The translations under genes and the position numbers were made by a program. From Lachnospiraceae bacterium AC3007 (GTDB lineage Bacteria > Bacillota > Clostridia > Lachnospirales > Lachnospiraceae): a stretch of 64,000 nt of DNA. Below are positions 45,510 through 56,600 of the stretch, piece after piece (the stretch's first letter is position 1; each line of letters opens with the position of its first letter). The notes below the pieces were generated by a model. It saw only the letters and a list, made by a program, of their open reading frames with translations, had not been told where the DNA came from and did not search any database. The DNA is taken from assembly GCA_000621405.1 (NCBI GenBank), contig JHYK01000010.1:62001-126000 (forward strand), written 5' to 3'.

Positions 45510-47517
45510 AGAGAAGGATATAATAACCGAATACAGCGACCTCTGCGACAGGATCAGATATCATATGGACCGTTATTATAACGATGACGCTCCTGAGATA
45601 GAGGATGCAGAGTATGATGCGATGATGCGCAGACTTAAGGAGATCGAGCATGATCATCCTGAGATGGTACGCCCGGATTCGCCCTCTCAGATAATCGGCG
45701 GTAAGACAAAGAGAGAGGCCGGCATCAATGTGGAGCATGATGTGCCCATGCTGTCCATAGAGGATGTGTTTTCCATGGAGGATGTGCTCTCATGGGTCCA
45801 TGAGGTTCGCGAAATGCATCCTGATGCGCATTTTTCCGTGGAGCATAAGATAGACGGCCTGTCAATGAGCATCAGATACGAAAAAGGGAGGCTTACGCTT
45901 GCCGAGACCAGAGGAGACGGTCATATCGGCGAGGATGTGACAGCCAATGCACTGGTTGTAGGGGATGTAGTCCCTGTTCTTAAAGGCATTGATTCAGATA
46001 TCGAGCTCAGAGGCGAGGTATACATGTCCCATGAGGACTTTGACAGGGTTAATGAAAAGATGGAGCTTGCCGGCAGGAAGCCTTTTGCGAATCCGAGGAA
46101 CTGCGCTGCAGGTACATTAAGGCAGCTCGACAGCTCGGTGGTAAAAGAACGCGGGTTATCCATGTTCGTATTCAATGTGCAAAGGGCGGAGGATGCGTCT
46201 TTTATGACATCGCACACTGAAGCGCTGAGGAGGCTTAAGGACGCCGGTGTGCATGTAGTGCCGTCTTTCTTATGCGTAACCGATGAAGAGATAGTAAAGG
46301 CCATAGATGAGATAGGCGACAGGCGGGGCGAATATCCCTATGACATCGACGGAGCCGTGGTAAAGATAGACGAGATCTCCTACAGGGCTGATTTCCCTGC
46401 GGGAAGCAAATATTCGGCCGGTCATATAGCTTACAAGTATCCTCCGGAAGAGAAGGAGAGTGTCATCAGAGAGATAGAGCTCTCCGTCGGGATGACAGGG
46501 CGTATCAATCCCACTGCGGTGTTTGATCCGATAAGGCTATGCGGCACCTCGGTATCAAGGGCAACACTTCATAACCAGGACTTCATATCCACTCTGGGTA
46601 TCGGCATTGGCCGAACCGTCGTGGTCTACAAATCAGGAGAGATAATCCCCAAGATAAAGGAGGTCGTGTCATCGAAGAACCCTCCGGGATCATCCGTATA
46701 TGAGATACCACGCATATGTCCGGTATGCGGCCATGAAGCCACAAGAGAAGAAGATACTGCCGATATCAGATGCACAAACCCATTCTGCAAGGCCAAGCTC
46801 ATTAAGAGGATCATCAACTTCGTAAGCCGTGATGCCTATGATATCAAGGGCTTCGGAGACGAATATATCAAGACGCTGATAGACAGGAAGTATATCTCGG
46901 GGATAGCAGATATCTTCAGGCTTAAGGATCACAGGGACGAGCTCATATCGGAAGGCATCATCGGCAAGGAGAAAAATACCGACAAGCTTCTCGGCGTGAT
47001 CGATGCATCCCGCGAGAACCCCCCTGAGAGGCTCCTGGCCGGACTTTCGGTGGAGAATGTAGGAAGAACATCAGCAAGGACCATAATGCGGCATTTCGGG
47101 TCATTTGAGGCCCTTATGGGGGCATCTGAGGAAGAACTGAGACAGATCCCGGATGTCGGAGAGAAAACAGCCGTTTCTATTTACAGCTTCTTCCATGATC
47201 CGGATATAGCAGGAATGATGGCTGATCTTAAGGCTCTGGGACTTAATATGGAGTCCCCGGACAATGTATCTTTGGGAGATGCATTTGCAGGAAGGACCTA
47301 TGTCATCACCGGTGATCTTGAAAGCTTTGCCAACAGGGGAGAGCTTGTGGATTATATAGAGGCCCGCGGAGGGAAGGTCGCAGGATCGGTATCAAAGAAA
47401 ACATATGCTCTTATTAATAACGACGTCGGCTCTAATTCCGGAAAGAATAAAAAGGCGAGAGAACTCGGCATACCCGTGATCCCGGAAGCTGATATCCTGA
47501 AAGAGGGTGGATCATGA
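45502..47517 (+). CDS. ligA: NAD-dependent DNA ligase LigA
   Basis: 671 residues, full length. Ia domain at the N-terminus (YYNDDAPEIEDAEYD), adenylation domain with the active Lys 116 in HKIDGLSM (His replaces the common Pro before Lys), OB fold, four-cysteine zinc site (CPVCGHE ... CTNPFCKAKL, about 406-430), helix-hairpin-helix repeats and a C-terminal BRCT domain (about 593-671). Joins Okazaki fragments and repair nicks. It overlaps both neighbouring genes. Confidence 0.98.
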   Translation: MIEEKDIITEYSDLCDRIRYHMDRYYNDDAPEIEDAEYDAMMRRLKEIEHDHPEMVRPDSPSQIIGGKTKREAGINVEHDVPMLSIEDVFSMEDVLSWVHEVREMHPDAHFSVEHKIDGLSMSIRYEKGRLTLAETRGDGHIGEDVTANALVVGDVVPVLKGIDSDIELRGEVYMSHEDFDRVNEKMELAGRKPFANPRNCAAGTLRQLDSSVVKERGLSMFVFNVQRAEDASFMTSHTEALRRLKDAGVHVVPSFLCVTDEEIVKAIDEIGDRRGEYPYDIDGAVVKIDEISYRADFPAGSKYSAGHIAYKYPPEEKESVIREIELSVGMTGRINPTAVFDPIRLCGTSVSRATLHNQDFISTLGIGIGRTVVVYKSGEIIPKIKEVVSSKNPPGSSVYEIPRICPVCGHEATREEDTADIRCTNPFCKAKLIKRIINFVSRDAYDIKGFGDEYIKTLIDRKYISGIADIFRLKDHRDELISEGIIGKEKNTDKLLGVIDASRENPPERLLAGLSVENVGRTSARTIMRHFGSFEALMGASEEELRQIPDVGEKTAVSIYSFFHDPDIAGMMADLKALGLNMESPDNVSLGDAFAGRTYVITGDLESFANRGELVDYIEARGGKVAGSVSKKTYALINNDVGSNSGKNKKARELGIPVIPEADILKEGGS

Positions 47518-48143
47518 GAGGCATTTTAGAGAATCTCAACATGTTTTTCCTGGACTATATCATCGTTCCGGTCTGGATGGTCTTTTCGGTGCTCGGAAAT
47601 ATGAAGTCTGCAAAGATAATGATCCCCATAACGATCGTTTTTATTTTACTGAATTACTTTTCGACCAGGAAAGCCACAAAGCTTTTCCTTCTGGATATCA
47701 ATCTTGCAGCAGCCAGTATAGCAGGCATTATCCTCAATTCTTTTCTTTACCTCAGGTTCGTGTACGCCGATCCGGAGACAGTGACGGATATGGCTGTCAT
47801 CATATTCGGATACACACTGTTCATCATCACCGGCTGTATGATATGCCTTCTTTTTAAGTCTGTCATGCACCGCAGGAATATGCGAATAATCAACCGCATG
47901 GCGTACGGACCGTACGACGACGTGGATGATATGGACATATATGATGATGAGGAGGAAGATGAAGACGATGAAGATGATGAGGAAGAGGAGATAGATGCGG
48001 GAAAGAGACGCAGCTTCTTGTCGTCCATCCAGGGACTTCTCGGAAGCAGCGATGAGGAAGATGAGGAAGAGGAAGACGGGGACGAAGAAGAGGATGAATA
48101 TGAAAAGCCTGACGGACCGAAGTTCAGAGTGGTAAAGAAATAG
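47514..48143 (+). CDS. four-TM membrane protein with a highly acidic C-terminal tail
   Basis: 209 residues. Four hydrophobic helices (about 12-30, 37-52, 63-82, 92-115) are followed by a cytoplasmic tail of about 80 residues that is more than half Asp/Glu in two blocks (about 139-162 and 180-202), ending in a basic KFRVVKK. I recognise no family. ATGA overlap with ligA suggests co-expression only. Acidic tails like this can be disordered or bind cations or basic proteins; that is speculation. Confidence 0.7.
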   Translation: MRGILENLNMFFLDYIIVPVWMVFSVLGNMKSAKIMIPITIVFILLNYFSTRKATKLFLLDINLAAASIAGIILNSFLYLRFVYADPETVTDMAVIIFGYTLFIITGCMICLLFKSVMHRRNMRIINRMAYGPYDDVDDMDIYDDEEEDEDDEDDEEEEIDAGKRRSFLSSIQGLLGSSDEEDEEEEDGDEEEDEYEKPDGPKFRVVKK

Positions 48144-48198
48144 GCAGATATAAGACCTGTATCAGGATCAGAACGAAAATAAAGGAGGATCAAGCAAC

Positions 48199-48783
48199 AT
48201 GGGCAAGGATACTGAAAACAACGAACAGAAGGATGCGATCAACGAGACTGAGAACAATGACTCTTCCGAAAAGGAGAATGAGGCTCTGACAGAAGGCGAA
48301 TCTTCTAAAGAAGGCGCACCTTCTAAAGAAGGTGGGGAATCAAAAGAAGCCTGTGCTTCCAAAGAAGCCTCGCAGAGCACCGAGGATCTTTTGAGGCAGA
48401 TACTTGAGGCTGATAAAAAAGAAGTCAAATATGCCAAAAGAGCAGCCTTTTTCATGATGGGGATATTCCTGATATTCCTTGTTGCGGCCATAATCCTGGT
48501 TCCGAAGATCGTGACGACGTTGAACAGCGCCAATACCGCGATCAAAGCAGCAAATGAGACACTTGTCCAGGCTAATGAGGCGCTGACCGGCATCAATACG
48601 ATGACGACTTCGATAACAGGAACCTCGGATAAGATGAATTCTATGCTCGTTGATAATTCTCAGTCGCTTACGGATGCGGTGGACAAGATGAATAAGATCG
48701 ATTTTGCGGGGCTTAATCAGGCCATACAGGACCTGCAGGATGCCGTAGGACCGTTTGCCACACTGATGAACAAGTTCAAGTAG
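48199..48783 (+). CDS. single-TM protein with low-complexity N-terminus
   Basis: 194 residues. The first 65 residues are Glu/Ser/Lys/Asn-rich with imperfect SKEG/SKEA repeats (about 35-55). One TM helix (about 87-108) is followed by a long helical segment with regular Asn/Thr/Ala spacing (LNSANTAIKAANETLVQANEAL), resembling DUF948-type helices. A strong AAAGGAGG lies upstream. No family recognised. It may form an operon with the acidic-tailed membrane protein 55 nt before it. Confidence 0.7.
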   Translation: MGKDTENNEQKDAINETENNDSSEKENEALTEGESSKEGAPSKEGGESKEACASKEASQSTEDLLRQILEADKKEVKYAKRAAFFMMGIFLIFLVAAIILVPKIVTTLNSANTAIKAANETLVQANEALTGINTMTTSITGTSDKMNSMLVDNSQSLTDAVDKMNKIDFAGLNQAIQDLQDAVGPFATLMNKFK

Positions 48784-48803
48784 GAGAGGACACTTTAAGC
48801 CTG

Positions 48804-50129
48804 TCAGATGAAATCCAGGATATTTGTCACATTGCAGTAGAGTGCGCGCGACAGATCATATACGGTGGCTGCGGCAGCGCGGTTGATATCTTTGTCTTTT
48901 ATCTCATACTGCTGCAGAGTCCTGAGATTCACTCCCGAGAGGTCCGATAATTCTTTTTGCGAGAGAGCAAGCCGTTTTCTTCTGGTCTGAAGATCGGAGG
49001 AAGACGGCTTTCTTGCGGCAATTCTTGCTGCGATTCTTGCTGATATCCTCGCTGCGTCACGGCGACTTATCATAACGGCCGTTTCTTCAGCTGATCCATC
49101 CCCGTGATCCCCGTGATCTTCGGAATCCTCGGGATCCTCTGGATCCCCGCATTGAGCCTGGATTCCGGAAAAAGAAACCGCAGAGAGTATCTCTGAAAAT
49201 GACATATGACTTTCATGCTGGAAGTAAGCGAGCATACATCCTGCTCTGTATGCCTGGCCGGTCTCGAGTCCGTCATAGCCGGTATCCTCCCAGTCATCCC
49301 TTCCAAGACCTGCTTCCTCCATTACCTTATGATGCAGCTCCATGCCGGACAGCCCGCATATGACCTTTGGATCACCTTCTTCGAAGAGCCTTGCGTATCT
49401 GCTTACAGAAAAGATATCCAGAGCATTGTCAGGAGAAGAGTATGGAGAGACTGCGCTTACATATCCCGTGAATTCGCCAAGGCATCTCATGGCCTCTTTC
49501 AGATACCTTGATGAGGCATCTTTGAGGGAGGGGTATGCCCCGTGCTTATCTGAAATAAAAGATGCTGTCGATCTCAGATCCCTCATCATTCTCTGAGGAT
49601 AGTATGTGCTTCCGTTCACAGTGACGGCTTCTTTGAATTCGAGTCTGTCTGCAGCCTTTTTTGAACGAAGACATACCTGCTCTCCCGTTCCGGAATACCT
49701 GAGGTGATCTGTGAGCGCTGCTTTGGATATATTACCAGCAAGATGATCCTTAAGAAAGATAAGATTTGAATCATCGGCCCTGTATCCTTTTATAAGATCG
49801 GCCTCAGCCAATATGGGAAGGGCGGAAGAGTGGATCTTATCTTTTGCTCTTTTCAGGGAGGGCGGGATACAGTCGGGGCGGTTAAGACATACGAATGCGA
49901 TCCAGTCATTGATATCAAAACTGTCGCCTGAAAGATCTACTACCTTTAATCCTTCGGTATCCAGCTCGTAAATATTAAGAAAACCCCCGCAGACAGTGGA
50001 CGCAGCCCATTCCTTTCCAAGCTCGTCGCTCTCAGTGGCGTAGAAACCGTCTCCAAAGTCCCCTGAGCCGCTTTTGCGGTCCCATTTTGGCATTGTGATG
50101 ATCCTGTCAGAGCCGTGATATAGTTTCAT
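48804..50129 (-). CDS. DUF3990-like ADP-ribosyl-fold protein fused to a C-terminal HTH domain
   Basis: 441 residues. The N-terminus (LYHGSDRIITMPKW ... GDFGDGFYATESDELGKEWA) matches DUF3990, a family of the ADP-ribosyltransferase-like clan. A middle region (about 180-330: MRDLRSTASFISDK; AYRAGCMLAYFQHESHMSFSEIL) resembles one often seen before HTH domains in Firmicute proteins. After an Asp/Glu/Pro linker and an Arg/Ala repeat (ARISARIAARIAARKP) comes an XRE-type HTH (about 380-430: LSQKELSDLSGVNLRTLQQYE). A toxin-like enzyme with a built-in repressor/antitoxin is the likely reading. ATG 50129 has GGAG 7 nt upstream; TTG 50135 is the alternative. Confidence 0.8.
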   Translation of the reverse strand: MKLYHGSDRIITMPKWDRKSGSGDFGDGFYATESDELGKEWAASTVCGGFLNIYELDTEGLKVVDLSGDSFDINDWIAFVCLNRPDCIPPSLKRAKDKIHSSALPILAEADLIKGYRADDSNLIFLKDHLAGNISKAALTDHLRYSGTGEQVCLRSKKAADRLEFKEAVTVNGSTYYPQRMMRDLRSTASFISDKHGAYPSLKDASSRYLKEAMRCLGEFTGYVSAVSPYSSPDNALDIFSVSRYARLFEEGDPKVICGLSGMELHHKVMEEAGLGRDDWEDTGYDGLETGQAYRAGCMLAYFQHESHMSFSEILSAVSFSGIQAQCGDPEDPEDSEDHGDHGDGSAEETAVMISRRDAARISARIAARIAARKPSSSDLQTRRKRLALSQKELSDLSGVNLRTLQQYEIKDKDINRAAAATVYDLSRALYCNVTNILDFI

Positions 50130-50148
50130 GAACAAACTCCATAATAGA

Positions 50149-50197
50149 ATATACGTCTAAAGTAGTATTTTTATATAATATACGTCCAAAGAAGTAT
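50149..50197. promoter_or_regulatory. pair of 20-bp operator-like repeats
   Basis: ATATACGTCTAAAGTAGTAT (50149-50168) and ATATACGTCCAAAGAAGTAT (50178-50197) differ at two positions and start 29 bp apart. Each has ATAC/GTAT inverted half-sites. One covers the -10 and spacer of the divergent HTH gene's promoter and the other lies at its transcription start. Confidence 0.75.
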
Positions 50198-50205
50198 AAT
50201 GTCAA
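50177..50205 (-). promoter_or_regulatory. promoter of the DUF3990-HTH gene
   Basis: On the minus strand: TTGACA (50200-50205), a 17-nt spacer, TATATT (50177-50182). Confidence 0.75.
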
Positions 50206-50361
50206 TATAGACGGCAGATTCAGTATTTACAAGGCGTGCAAGGGATTATATGGTGAAAATCGGGGCCAAATATAAAATTTTCGGAAGCATTTTGCCCCTC
50301 AGGCAATATTCCTGTATAATTTCTGAGCGAAAAGATCTCTTTGATCGGAGAAAGATACCGG

Positions 50362-53300
50362 GTGTTACATATAATCGAAGGCCCCGCAGGGAGCGGAAAG
50401 ACTACAAAAGCATATGACCTTCTTCTTCAGGGCGCCGGGGAGCACAAGGACAGGACGTATATCCTTGTCATACCCGAGCAGTCTTCTATTTCCGCACAGA
50501 AGGATATAATCGACAGGAGTCCGCGCCGGGGAATACTGAACATAGACATCTTAAGCTTCAACAGACTGGCGCACAGGATATTTCAGACTACCGGAGGAGA
50601 AGCCTCGGAGCTTATAGATGATTCCGGCAAAAATCTGATCATAAGACGCATAGCGGATGATATTATTGACAGCCTGACTGTCTTAAAGGGAGGACTTAAA
50701 AAGCAGGGGTATATCTCCGAAGTCCGCTCCGTGCTCTCGGAATTCATGCAGTACGGCATATCGCCTGAGGACCTGAAGCTAATAGCGGAGAATGCAGCTC
50801 CTTCTTCTGTATATCTGTCCAATAAGCTGAGAGATGTTGCTCTTATCTATGAAAAGTTCAGGGATTATATGGGCAGCAGCTTCATGACGAGAGAGGAGCT
50901 GCTTGTAAAGGCATCTGCCCAGGCTCAAAATGCTGCTTTTCTGAAGAATTCCGTATTCATATTCGATTCTTTTACCGGTTTTACACCGGTACAGTATATG
51001 TTTCTCGAAGCGCTACTTACTCAGTGCCTGGACATCTATGTCTGCCTCACGAGAGATCCTTCTGTATCCGGTAATCTCTTCAGTCTCGGCGATACTTCTT
51101 TTGAGAAGCTTGAATCGATAGCAGAGCGCCACGGCGGAGTTGAGGAGATATGGCTTGAAAAAGACCTGAGACACAAAATACCATCCGATATCAATACTCT
51201 CGGCACACATATATTCTGCATTTCTGCGGCCTCTGGGGGAGCATCGGACGGATCGGTATCCTTCTTTGCTGCTTATGATCCATATGAGGAAGTGTATCAC
51301 GTCATGAGGCAGATATCGGATCTTATCCGCGAGAGAGGCTACCATTACAGGGACTGCGGTATACTTATGGGGAATACGGCACTGTATGCCGACATCGTAA
51401 GAAGCCGGGCTCTGTCTTTCGGGATACCCGTGTATGTCGATCAGACACGGTATATCAGTCTGAATCCTTTCACCGAGCTTATACGCGCCCTTATTTCCGT
51501 TATAAAAGAAGATTATTCTTATCCTTCTGTATTTCATCTTCTGAGATCCGGACTCACTGATATAGTAACAGATGATATCGACCGCGCGGAGAATTATATC
51601 CTTGCAACCGGTATCAGGGGCAGGTCTGCTTATGAAAAGCCGTTCAAAGTATCCTTTAAGGGGATTACAAAAGAAGACCGGGAGGCTGCCGAGAGGATAA
51701 GGGTCAGTCTTTCTGAGATACTGGCTCCGGTTTCTGAAGCCTGCGCTGATAAGCAGAGTATCGTTACGGGCGATATGATACGGGCCGTAAAAGAAGTTTG
51801 TCTTTATCTTCACGCGGAAGAAAAGCTGGAGACGTATGTCGGGCGCTTTAAGGAGGATAATGATCCGGAGCGGGAGATAGAATATTCCCAGATATATGAC
51901 ATCCTTATGAAGCAGCTCGATAATATGGATTCCCTGATAGGAGATCAGAAGGTATCGATCGGAGAATTCTCCGAGCTCTATGAAGATGCTCTCTCCGAGA
52001 TAAGAGTCGGCGTTATACCTCCGAAATCCGACGTCGTAATGGCAGGTGATCTTACGAGGAGCAGGTTCAGCCATGTGAAGGCTCTTTTCTTTATCGGCAT
52101 GACGGAGCAGGATATCCCGACAGCGGGCAATAAAGGCGGACTTATCTCTGATGCGGACAGACAGCTCTTAAGCAGTCTCGGCGTTGAGGTGGCTCCTACC
52201 GCAGCCGAAAATGCTGATAAGGAGAGATTTTATTTCTATATGAACCTCATGAAGCCGGAGGAGCTTGTAAGTTTTTCCTATCCCTTCACGACTCTGGACG
52301 GCGGAGCTAACAGGGAATCCTTTTTTATGAAGGAAGCAAGGCGCCATATGGGCGCAGGGGAGGCAGAGCCGATCGGAGAGGGCGCAAAAGATCACATGCG
52401 CTTTTATTCACCCGATGAGCTCTATGATGTCTTCTCGGAAAGCCTGGGAGCTGATGATGACAGGGCGGCTTTGAGTCTCAGAGCCCTGGAACTGCTGGAT
52501 CCCGATGATAAGGGACCTTCAAGACTTCTTTTACGGATAAAGGACAGGTATGAGCCCGAGGAGCGTCTTACGGAAGAGGCCGGAAGCATTCTTTTCGGTG
52601 AGAGTTTTCTGGACAGTCCCACTGAGCTAGAGAGATTTGCGGCCTGCCCCTTCGATCATTTCCTGCGATACGGACTGAGGCTTTCGGAGAGGAGAGAGTT
52701 TTCCCTTGACCACAGGGATGTGGGAATAATGCTGCACAGGGTGCTCGAGCTTTTTTCAAGAAGGCTTGCCGAGAGCTCCGAGTCCTTTAAGAGCGTCAGG
52801 GATGAGGAGGCGGATGCGCTTCTTATCAAGGCCATTGAGGATGCTGTCGCTGAGGAAAGGATCGCATCTCTGGTATCTACGGGCGCGAGATACGCATACA
52901 ATCTGGAAAGACTGAAGAGATATGCCGGGACCAGCATTGATACCTTGCGTTATCAATCAAAGCAGGGGATCTTTGACAATATTTATTTTGAAAAGAGATT
53001 CATGCACGAAGGCCTTAAGGGAACCATCGACAGGTGTGACGAGGCAGTCACGGATGATGGCATATATATTGATATCATTGATTATAAGACCGGAAATAAA
53101 GACTTTGATCCGGACAGGATATACTACGGACTGGACATACAGCTGCCTCTCTATATGAGGGCAGCGATGGAGCTCAGATCAAATGCTCTGGGCAAGCCTG
53201 CCCATCCTGCGGGATTCTTTTATTATCATGTGGATGATCCGGTTATCGAAGGTGCAAGGAGCACCGGAGAAGACAGTATAAAAGAGGAGATGCGAAAGGA

Positions 53301-53655
53301 ACTGAAGCTCAGAGGCGTCGTGAATGCCGATAAAAGGGCGCTGACTGCATTTGACAGGGATATCGAGACCAATTCAAAGTCTTACGTGATACCTGTCGGA
53401 TTCAAGAGTAACGGAGATTTTGTGGCTTCGTCAAACGTATGCAGCGAGGAGGAGCTTATCGATCTGATGGATCATACGGCGAGACGCGCAGTTGATCTCA
53501 GGAGCAGGATACAGGAGGGCATAGTCTCCAGGAGCCCGTATCAGCTGGGCAAGCATACCGGATGTGATTATTGCTCGTTCAGAGAGATATGTGACGGTGG
53601 AAAGAAGAGGAGACTCGAGAAGATGAACTATCCGGAGGCATGGAAGGATAAATGA
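50362..53655 (+). CDS. addB: ATP-dependent helicase/nuclease subunit AddB
   Basis: About 1097 residues. Partner of AddA in double-strand-break end resection and Chi recognition. Walker A-like GPAGSGKT is at the N-terminus; the helicase-like middle is inactive in this family. The C-terminal RecB-type nuclease has DIIDYKTGNK, and the Fe-S cluster cysteines are FAACPFDHF plus GCDYCSFREIC near the end. GTG 50362 is chosen because GGAGAAAG (50347-50354) precedes it and the protein then begins just before the P-loop as in homologues; TTG 50341 is an alternative. ATGA overlap with addA. Confidence 0.95.
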   Translation: MLHIIEGPAGSGKTTKAYDLLLQGAGEHKDRTYILVIPEQSSISAQKDIIDRSPRRGILNIDILSFNRLAHRIFQTTGGEASELIDDSGKNLIIRRIADDIIDSLTVLKGGLKKQGYISEVRSVLSEFMQYGISPEDLKLIAENAAPSSVYLSNKLRDVALIYEKFRDYMGSSFMTREELLVKASAQAQNAAFLKNSVFIFDSFTGFTPVQYMFLEALLTQCLDIYVCLTRDPSVSGNLFSLGDTSFEKLESIAERHGGVEEIWLEKDLRHKIPSDINTLGTHIFCISAASGGASDGSVSFFAAYDPYEEVYHVMRQISDLIRERGYHYRDCGILMGNTALYADIVRSRALSFGIPVYVDQTRYISLNPFTELIRALISVIKEDYSYPSVFHLLRSGLTDIVTDDIDRAENYILATGIRGRSAYEKPFKVSFKGITKEDREAAERIRVSLSEILAPVSEACADKQSIVTGDMIRAVKEVCLYLHAEEKLETYVGRFKEDNDPEREIEYSQIYDILMKQLDNMDSLIGDQKVSIGEFSELYEDALSEIRVGVIPPKSDVVMAGDLTRSRFSHVKALFFIGMTEQDIPTAGNKGGLISDADRQLLSSLGVEVAPTAAENADKERFYFYMNLMKPEELVSFSYPFTTLDGGANRESFFMKEARRHMGAGEAEPIGEGAKDHMRFYSPDELYDVFSESLGADDDRAALSLRALELLDPDDKGPSRLLLRIKDRYEPEERLTEEAGSILFGESFLDSPTELERFAACPFDHFLRYGLRLSERREFSLDHRDVGIMLHRVLELFSRRLAESSESFKSVRDEEADALLIKAIEDAVAEERIASLVSTGARYAYNLERLKRYAGTSIDTLRYQSKQGIFDNIYFEKRFMHEGLKGTIDRCDEAVTDDGIYIDIIDYKTGNKDFDPDRIYYGLDIQLPLYMRAAMELRSNALGKPAHPAGFFYYHVDDPVIEGARSTGEDSIKEEMRKELKLRGVVNADKRALTAFDRDIETNSKSYVIPVGFKSNGDFVASSNVCSEEELIDLMDHTARRAVDLRSRIQEGIVSRSPYQLGKHTGCDYCSFREICDGGKKRRLEKMNYPEAWKDK

Positions 53656-56600
53656 CTTTTACTGATGAACAGAAAAGCTTCATAGAGGACAGAGGCCATA
53701 ATATCCTTGTGTCAGCTGCTGCAGGTTCGGGGAAAACAGCCGTTATCACTGAGCGCGTCCTTTCTCTTATTTCCGATGACGGATACTCGATATCGGAGCT
53801 CCTTGTCGTGACATTCACAAGGGCGGCTGCTTCCGAGATGAGAGACAGGATCAGGGATGCGATATCGGAGAAGCTGCTGTCACCGGATCTTACAGATGGG
53901 AAAAAAGAGCATCTCCTAAAGCAGATGACTCTTATCTACACGGCTGATATAACGACGATAGACAGCTTCTGTCTGAACCTCGTAAGAGAGCATTTTAATA
54001 TATGTGATACGGATCCTTCCTTCAGGGTCGCTGATGAGAGCGAGCTGAAACTCATTGCAGAAGATGTAATGGATGAGCTGCTGGAGGAGAGATATAAGTC
54101 TGAGGATGAGGCCTTCTACAGGTTTGTGGACGATACAGCCACTTCAAAAAGCGATGAAGATGTGGCTGAGGCCATAAGGAGCGTATATAGATTTGCGGTG
54201 GCAAGACCTGATCCGGCCGGATACATATCCTCGATGATGAAGGAATATGAAGCGCATGATACAGAAGAACTAGGCAATACCGCATTCATGAAGGAGCTTA
54301 TGCGCATCGTCAGAGACAGGCTGGGGCTTGCCGACAGCATACTTAATAACGCACGTTCTTTATGCGCGTCGAACGGCGGTCCCTACATGTATGCGGATAT
54401 GATAGATTCCGATCTGGAACAGCTGGAGATGATCGCTGGTAATGATACGTACGATGGCCTCAGAAGTGCGCTTGAAGGCATTAACTTTAAGCAGCTGTCC
54501 AGAAAGAGTGACGATTCGGTCGATCCCGAACTTAAAGAAAAGGTAAAAGGACTTCGGGACCGCGCTAAAAAGATACTTAAAGACGAGATCGCAGGTAAGT
54601 ATCTCGCAAAAAGCACGGACGATATTTTATATGAACTCTCCGGTTGCCTGCCCGGTGCTACGATGCTGGCTGATCTCACCCTTGAGTATATGGACAGATA
54701 TGCGGCTGCAAAAAAAGAAGCCGGTGTAGTAGAGTTTTCGGATCTTGAGCATATGGCTCTTAAGATACTGGGAGACGAAGACACAAGAGAGATCATGCAA
54801 AGGCGGTACAAAGAGCTCATCATAGATGAGTATCAGGATACCAACCGTGTCCAGGAGGCGATCTTTGCGGCAATATCTAACGGACATGATTACGTGACGG
54901 TAGGAGATGTAAAGCAGAGCATCTACAGTTTCAGAGATGCCTGTCCCGCGCTTTTTATGAATAAATACGCGCGATATGAAAGCGGAGCGGAAGAGTCATC
55001 CAGGCTTATAACTCTATCAAAGAATTTCAGGAGCTCCCTGCATGTCATCAATGCAGTAAATGACGTTTTTTCGAACATAATGTCTTTAAGATGCGGCGGT
55101 GCAGTATATGATGACAGTCAGAGCCTGCACTATGGCGATATATACAAGCATGAGGATGAGAGACTGTCCTGCGAATACCTGAACATCATCCCCGATGAGA
55201 GCGGGAGCACGGATGCCCTGACCTGCGAGGCGGAAGCGATCGCTGCAAGGATAAAGGAGCTTACGGGAGACGAAGGACCCGACATCGAGGACAGGAAAGA
55301 CCACAGTATCCATCACTGTTCATACGGCGATATAGTAATACTCTTAAGATCAGCTAAAGTAACGGCCGATACCTTTTCGGAAGTGTTTGCACGCGAGGGT
55401 ATTCCTCTGGTTTTTGATTCACAGAGCGGATATCTTTTCTCGTATGAGATACTGGAGATAATGAATCTTCTTAAGATCATCGACAACCCGCGTCAGGACA
55501 TTCCGTTAGCGGGTGTTATGCTTGGGTATTTCGGGGGCTTTTCTGCTTCCGAGATGGCTATGATTCGCGGAAGTGTTCCGGAAGGAGATCTGTACGACAG
55601 TCTGAGGGGGGCGGCAGCCGGCTCTCCCGGTGCCGGTGGGAAAGTTTCCTCTGAAAGTGAAGGACTAAGCGGGAAATGCTCTGATTTCCTCGATATGCTC
55701 GAGCGATACAGAGGGATGTCCGTCTATACGCCTATACATGAGCTTGTGGATATCATAATACATGATCATTCTTATGACCATTATCTGCGCAGCCTTAGCG
55801 ACGGTGTCAGGAGAGAGGGCAATCTCAGGCTTTTGAAGAAAAGAGCGGCTGATTACGAGGAGACAAGCTTCCATGGTCTCTTTAAGTTCCTGCGCTATAT
55901 TGAAAATATGAAGAAGTATGAGATAGACCTTGGAGAGGCCTCATCCGGGAAAGTCACCGATGCTGTCAGGATCATGAGCATACATCATTCGAAGGGACTT
56001 GAATTCCCCGTGGTCTTTGTATCCTCACTCACGCGCGCTATCAACCAGTCGGACTCCACTGCCAGGATCCTTTTTGATGACGAGCTTGGAGCCGGGATGG
56101 ACCTTGTGATAAGAGACAGGAATCTGAAGATCAGGACGCTGATAAAGCAGGTCATTGCAGCAAAGAAGAAGGAGAGCACTGTAAGCGAGGAGATGAGGGT
56201 TCTGTACGTGGCTATGACACGAGCTCAGAATAAGCTGATCCTTACATCCAAATATAATGAAAAAGCGAATCTTAAGACAGATCCCGTGGAGTCAGTCTCC
56301 CTTGCGGACATGATCGATATATCCGAGAATCTGGCCAATGATAGCGTGCGATATCAAAGGCGGCAGATCCCGTACGAACCTTCGGAAAATGAGTCGACAG
56401 AGGACTCTGCGGCAATACCCGGGATCCCTTCAAAAAAAGTGCTTGAGCTTAAAGCCGCTATTTCGGATGAAGAGGCCGGAGCTCTTCTTAAAGACATAAG
56501 ATTTGTCTATCCCTATGAGCGTTCTGTGAACGTGCCTCAGAAAGTTTCTGTTTCCTTTATAAAACATGAGGCCATGGAAGAGAAGGGAGTATCCATCGCA

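Noticed and set aside
51013-52074. 353-codon open frame on the minus strand within addB
   Set aside because: Same reason: composition is a mirror of the addB coding frame and no family motif is present.
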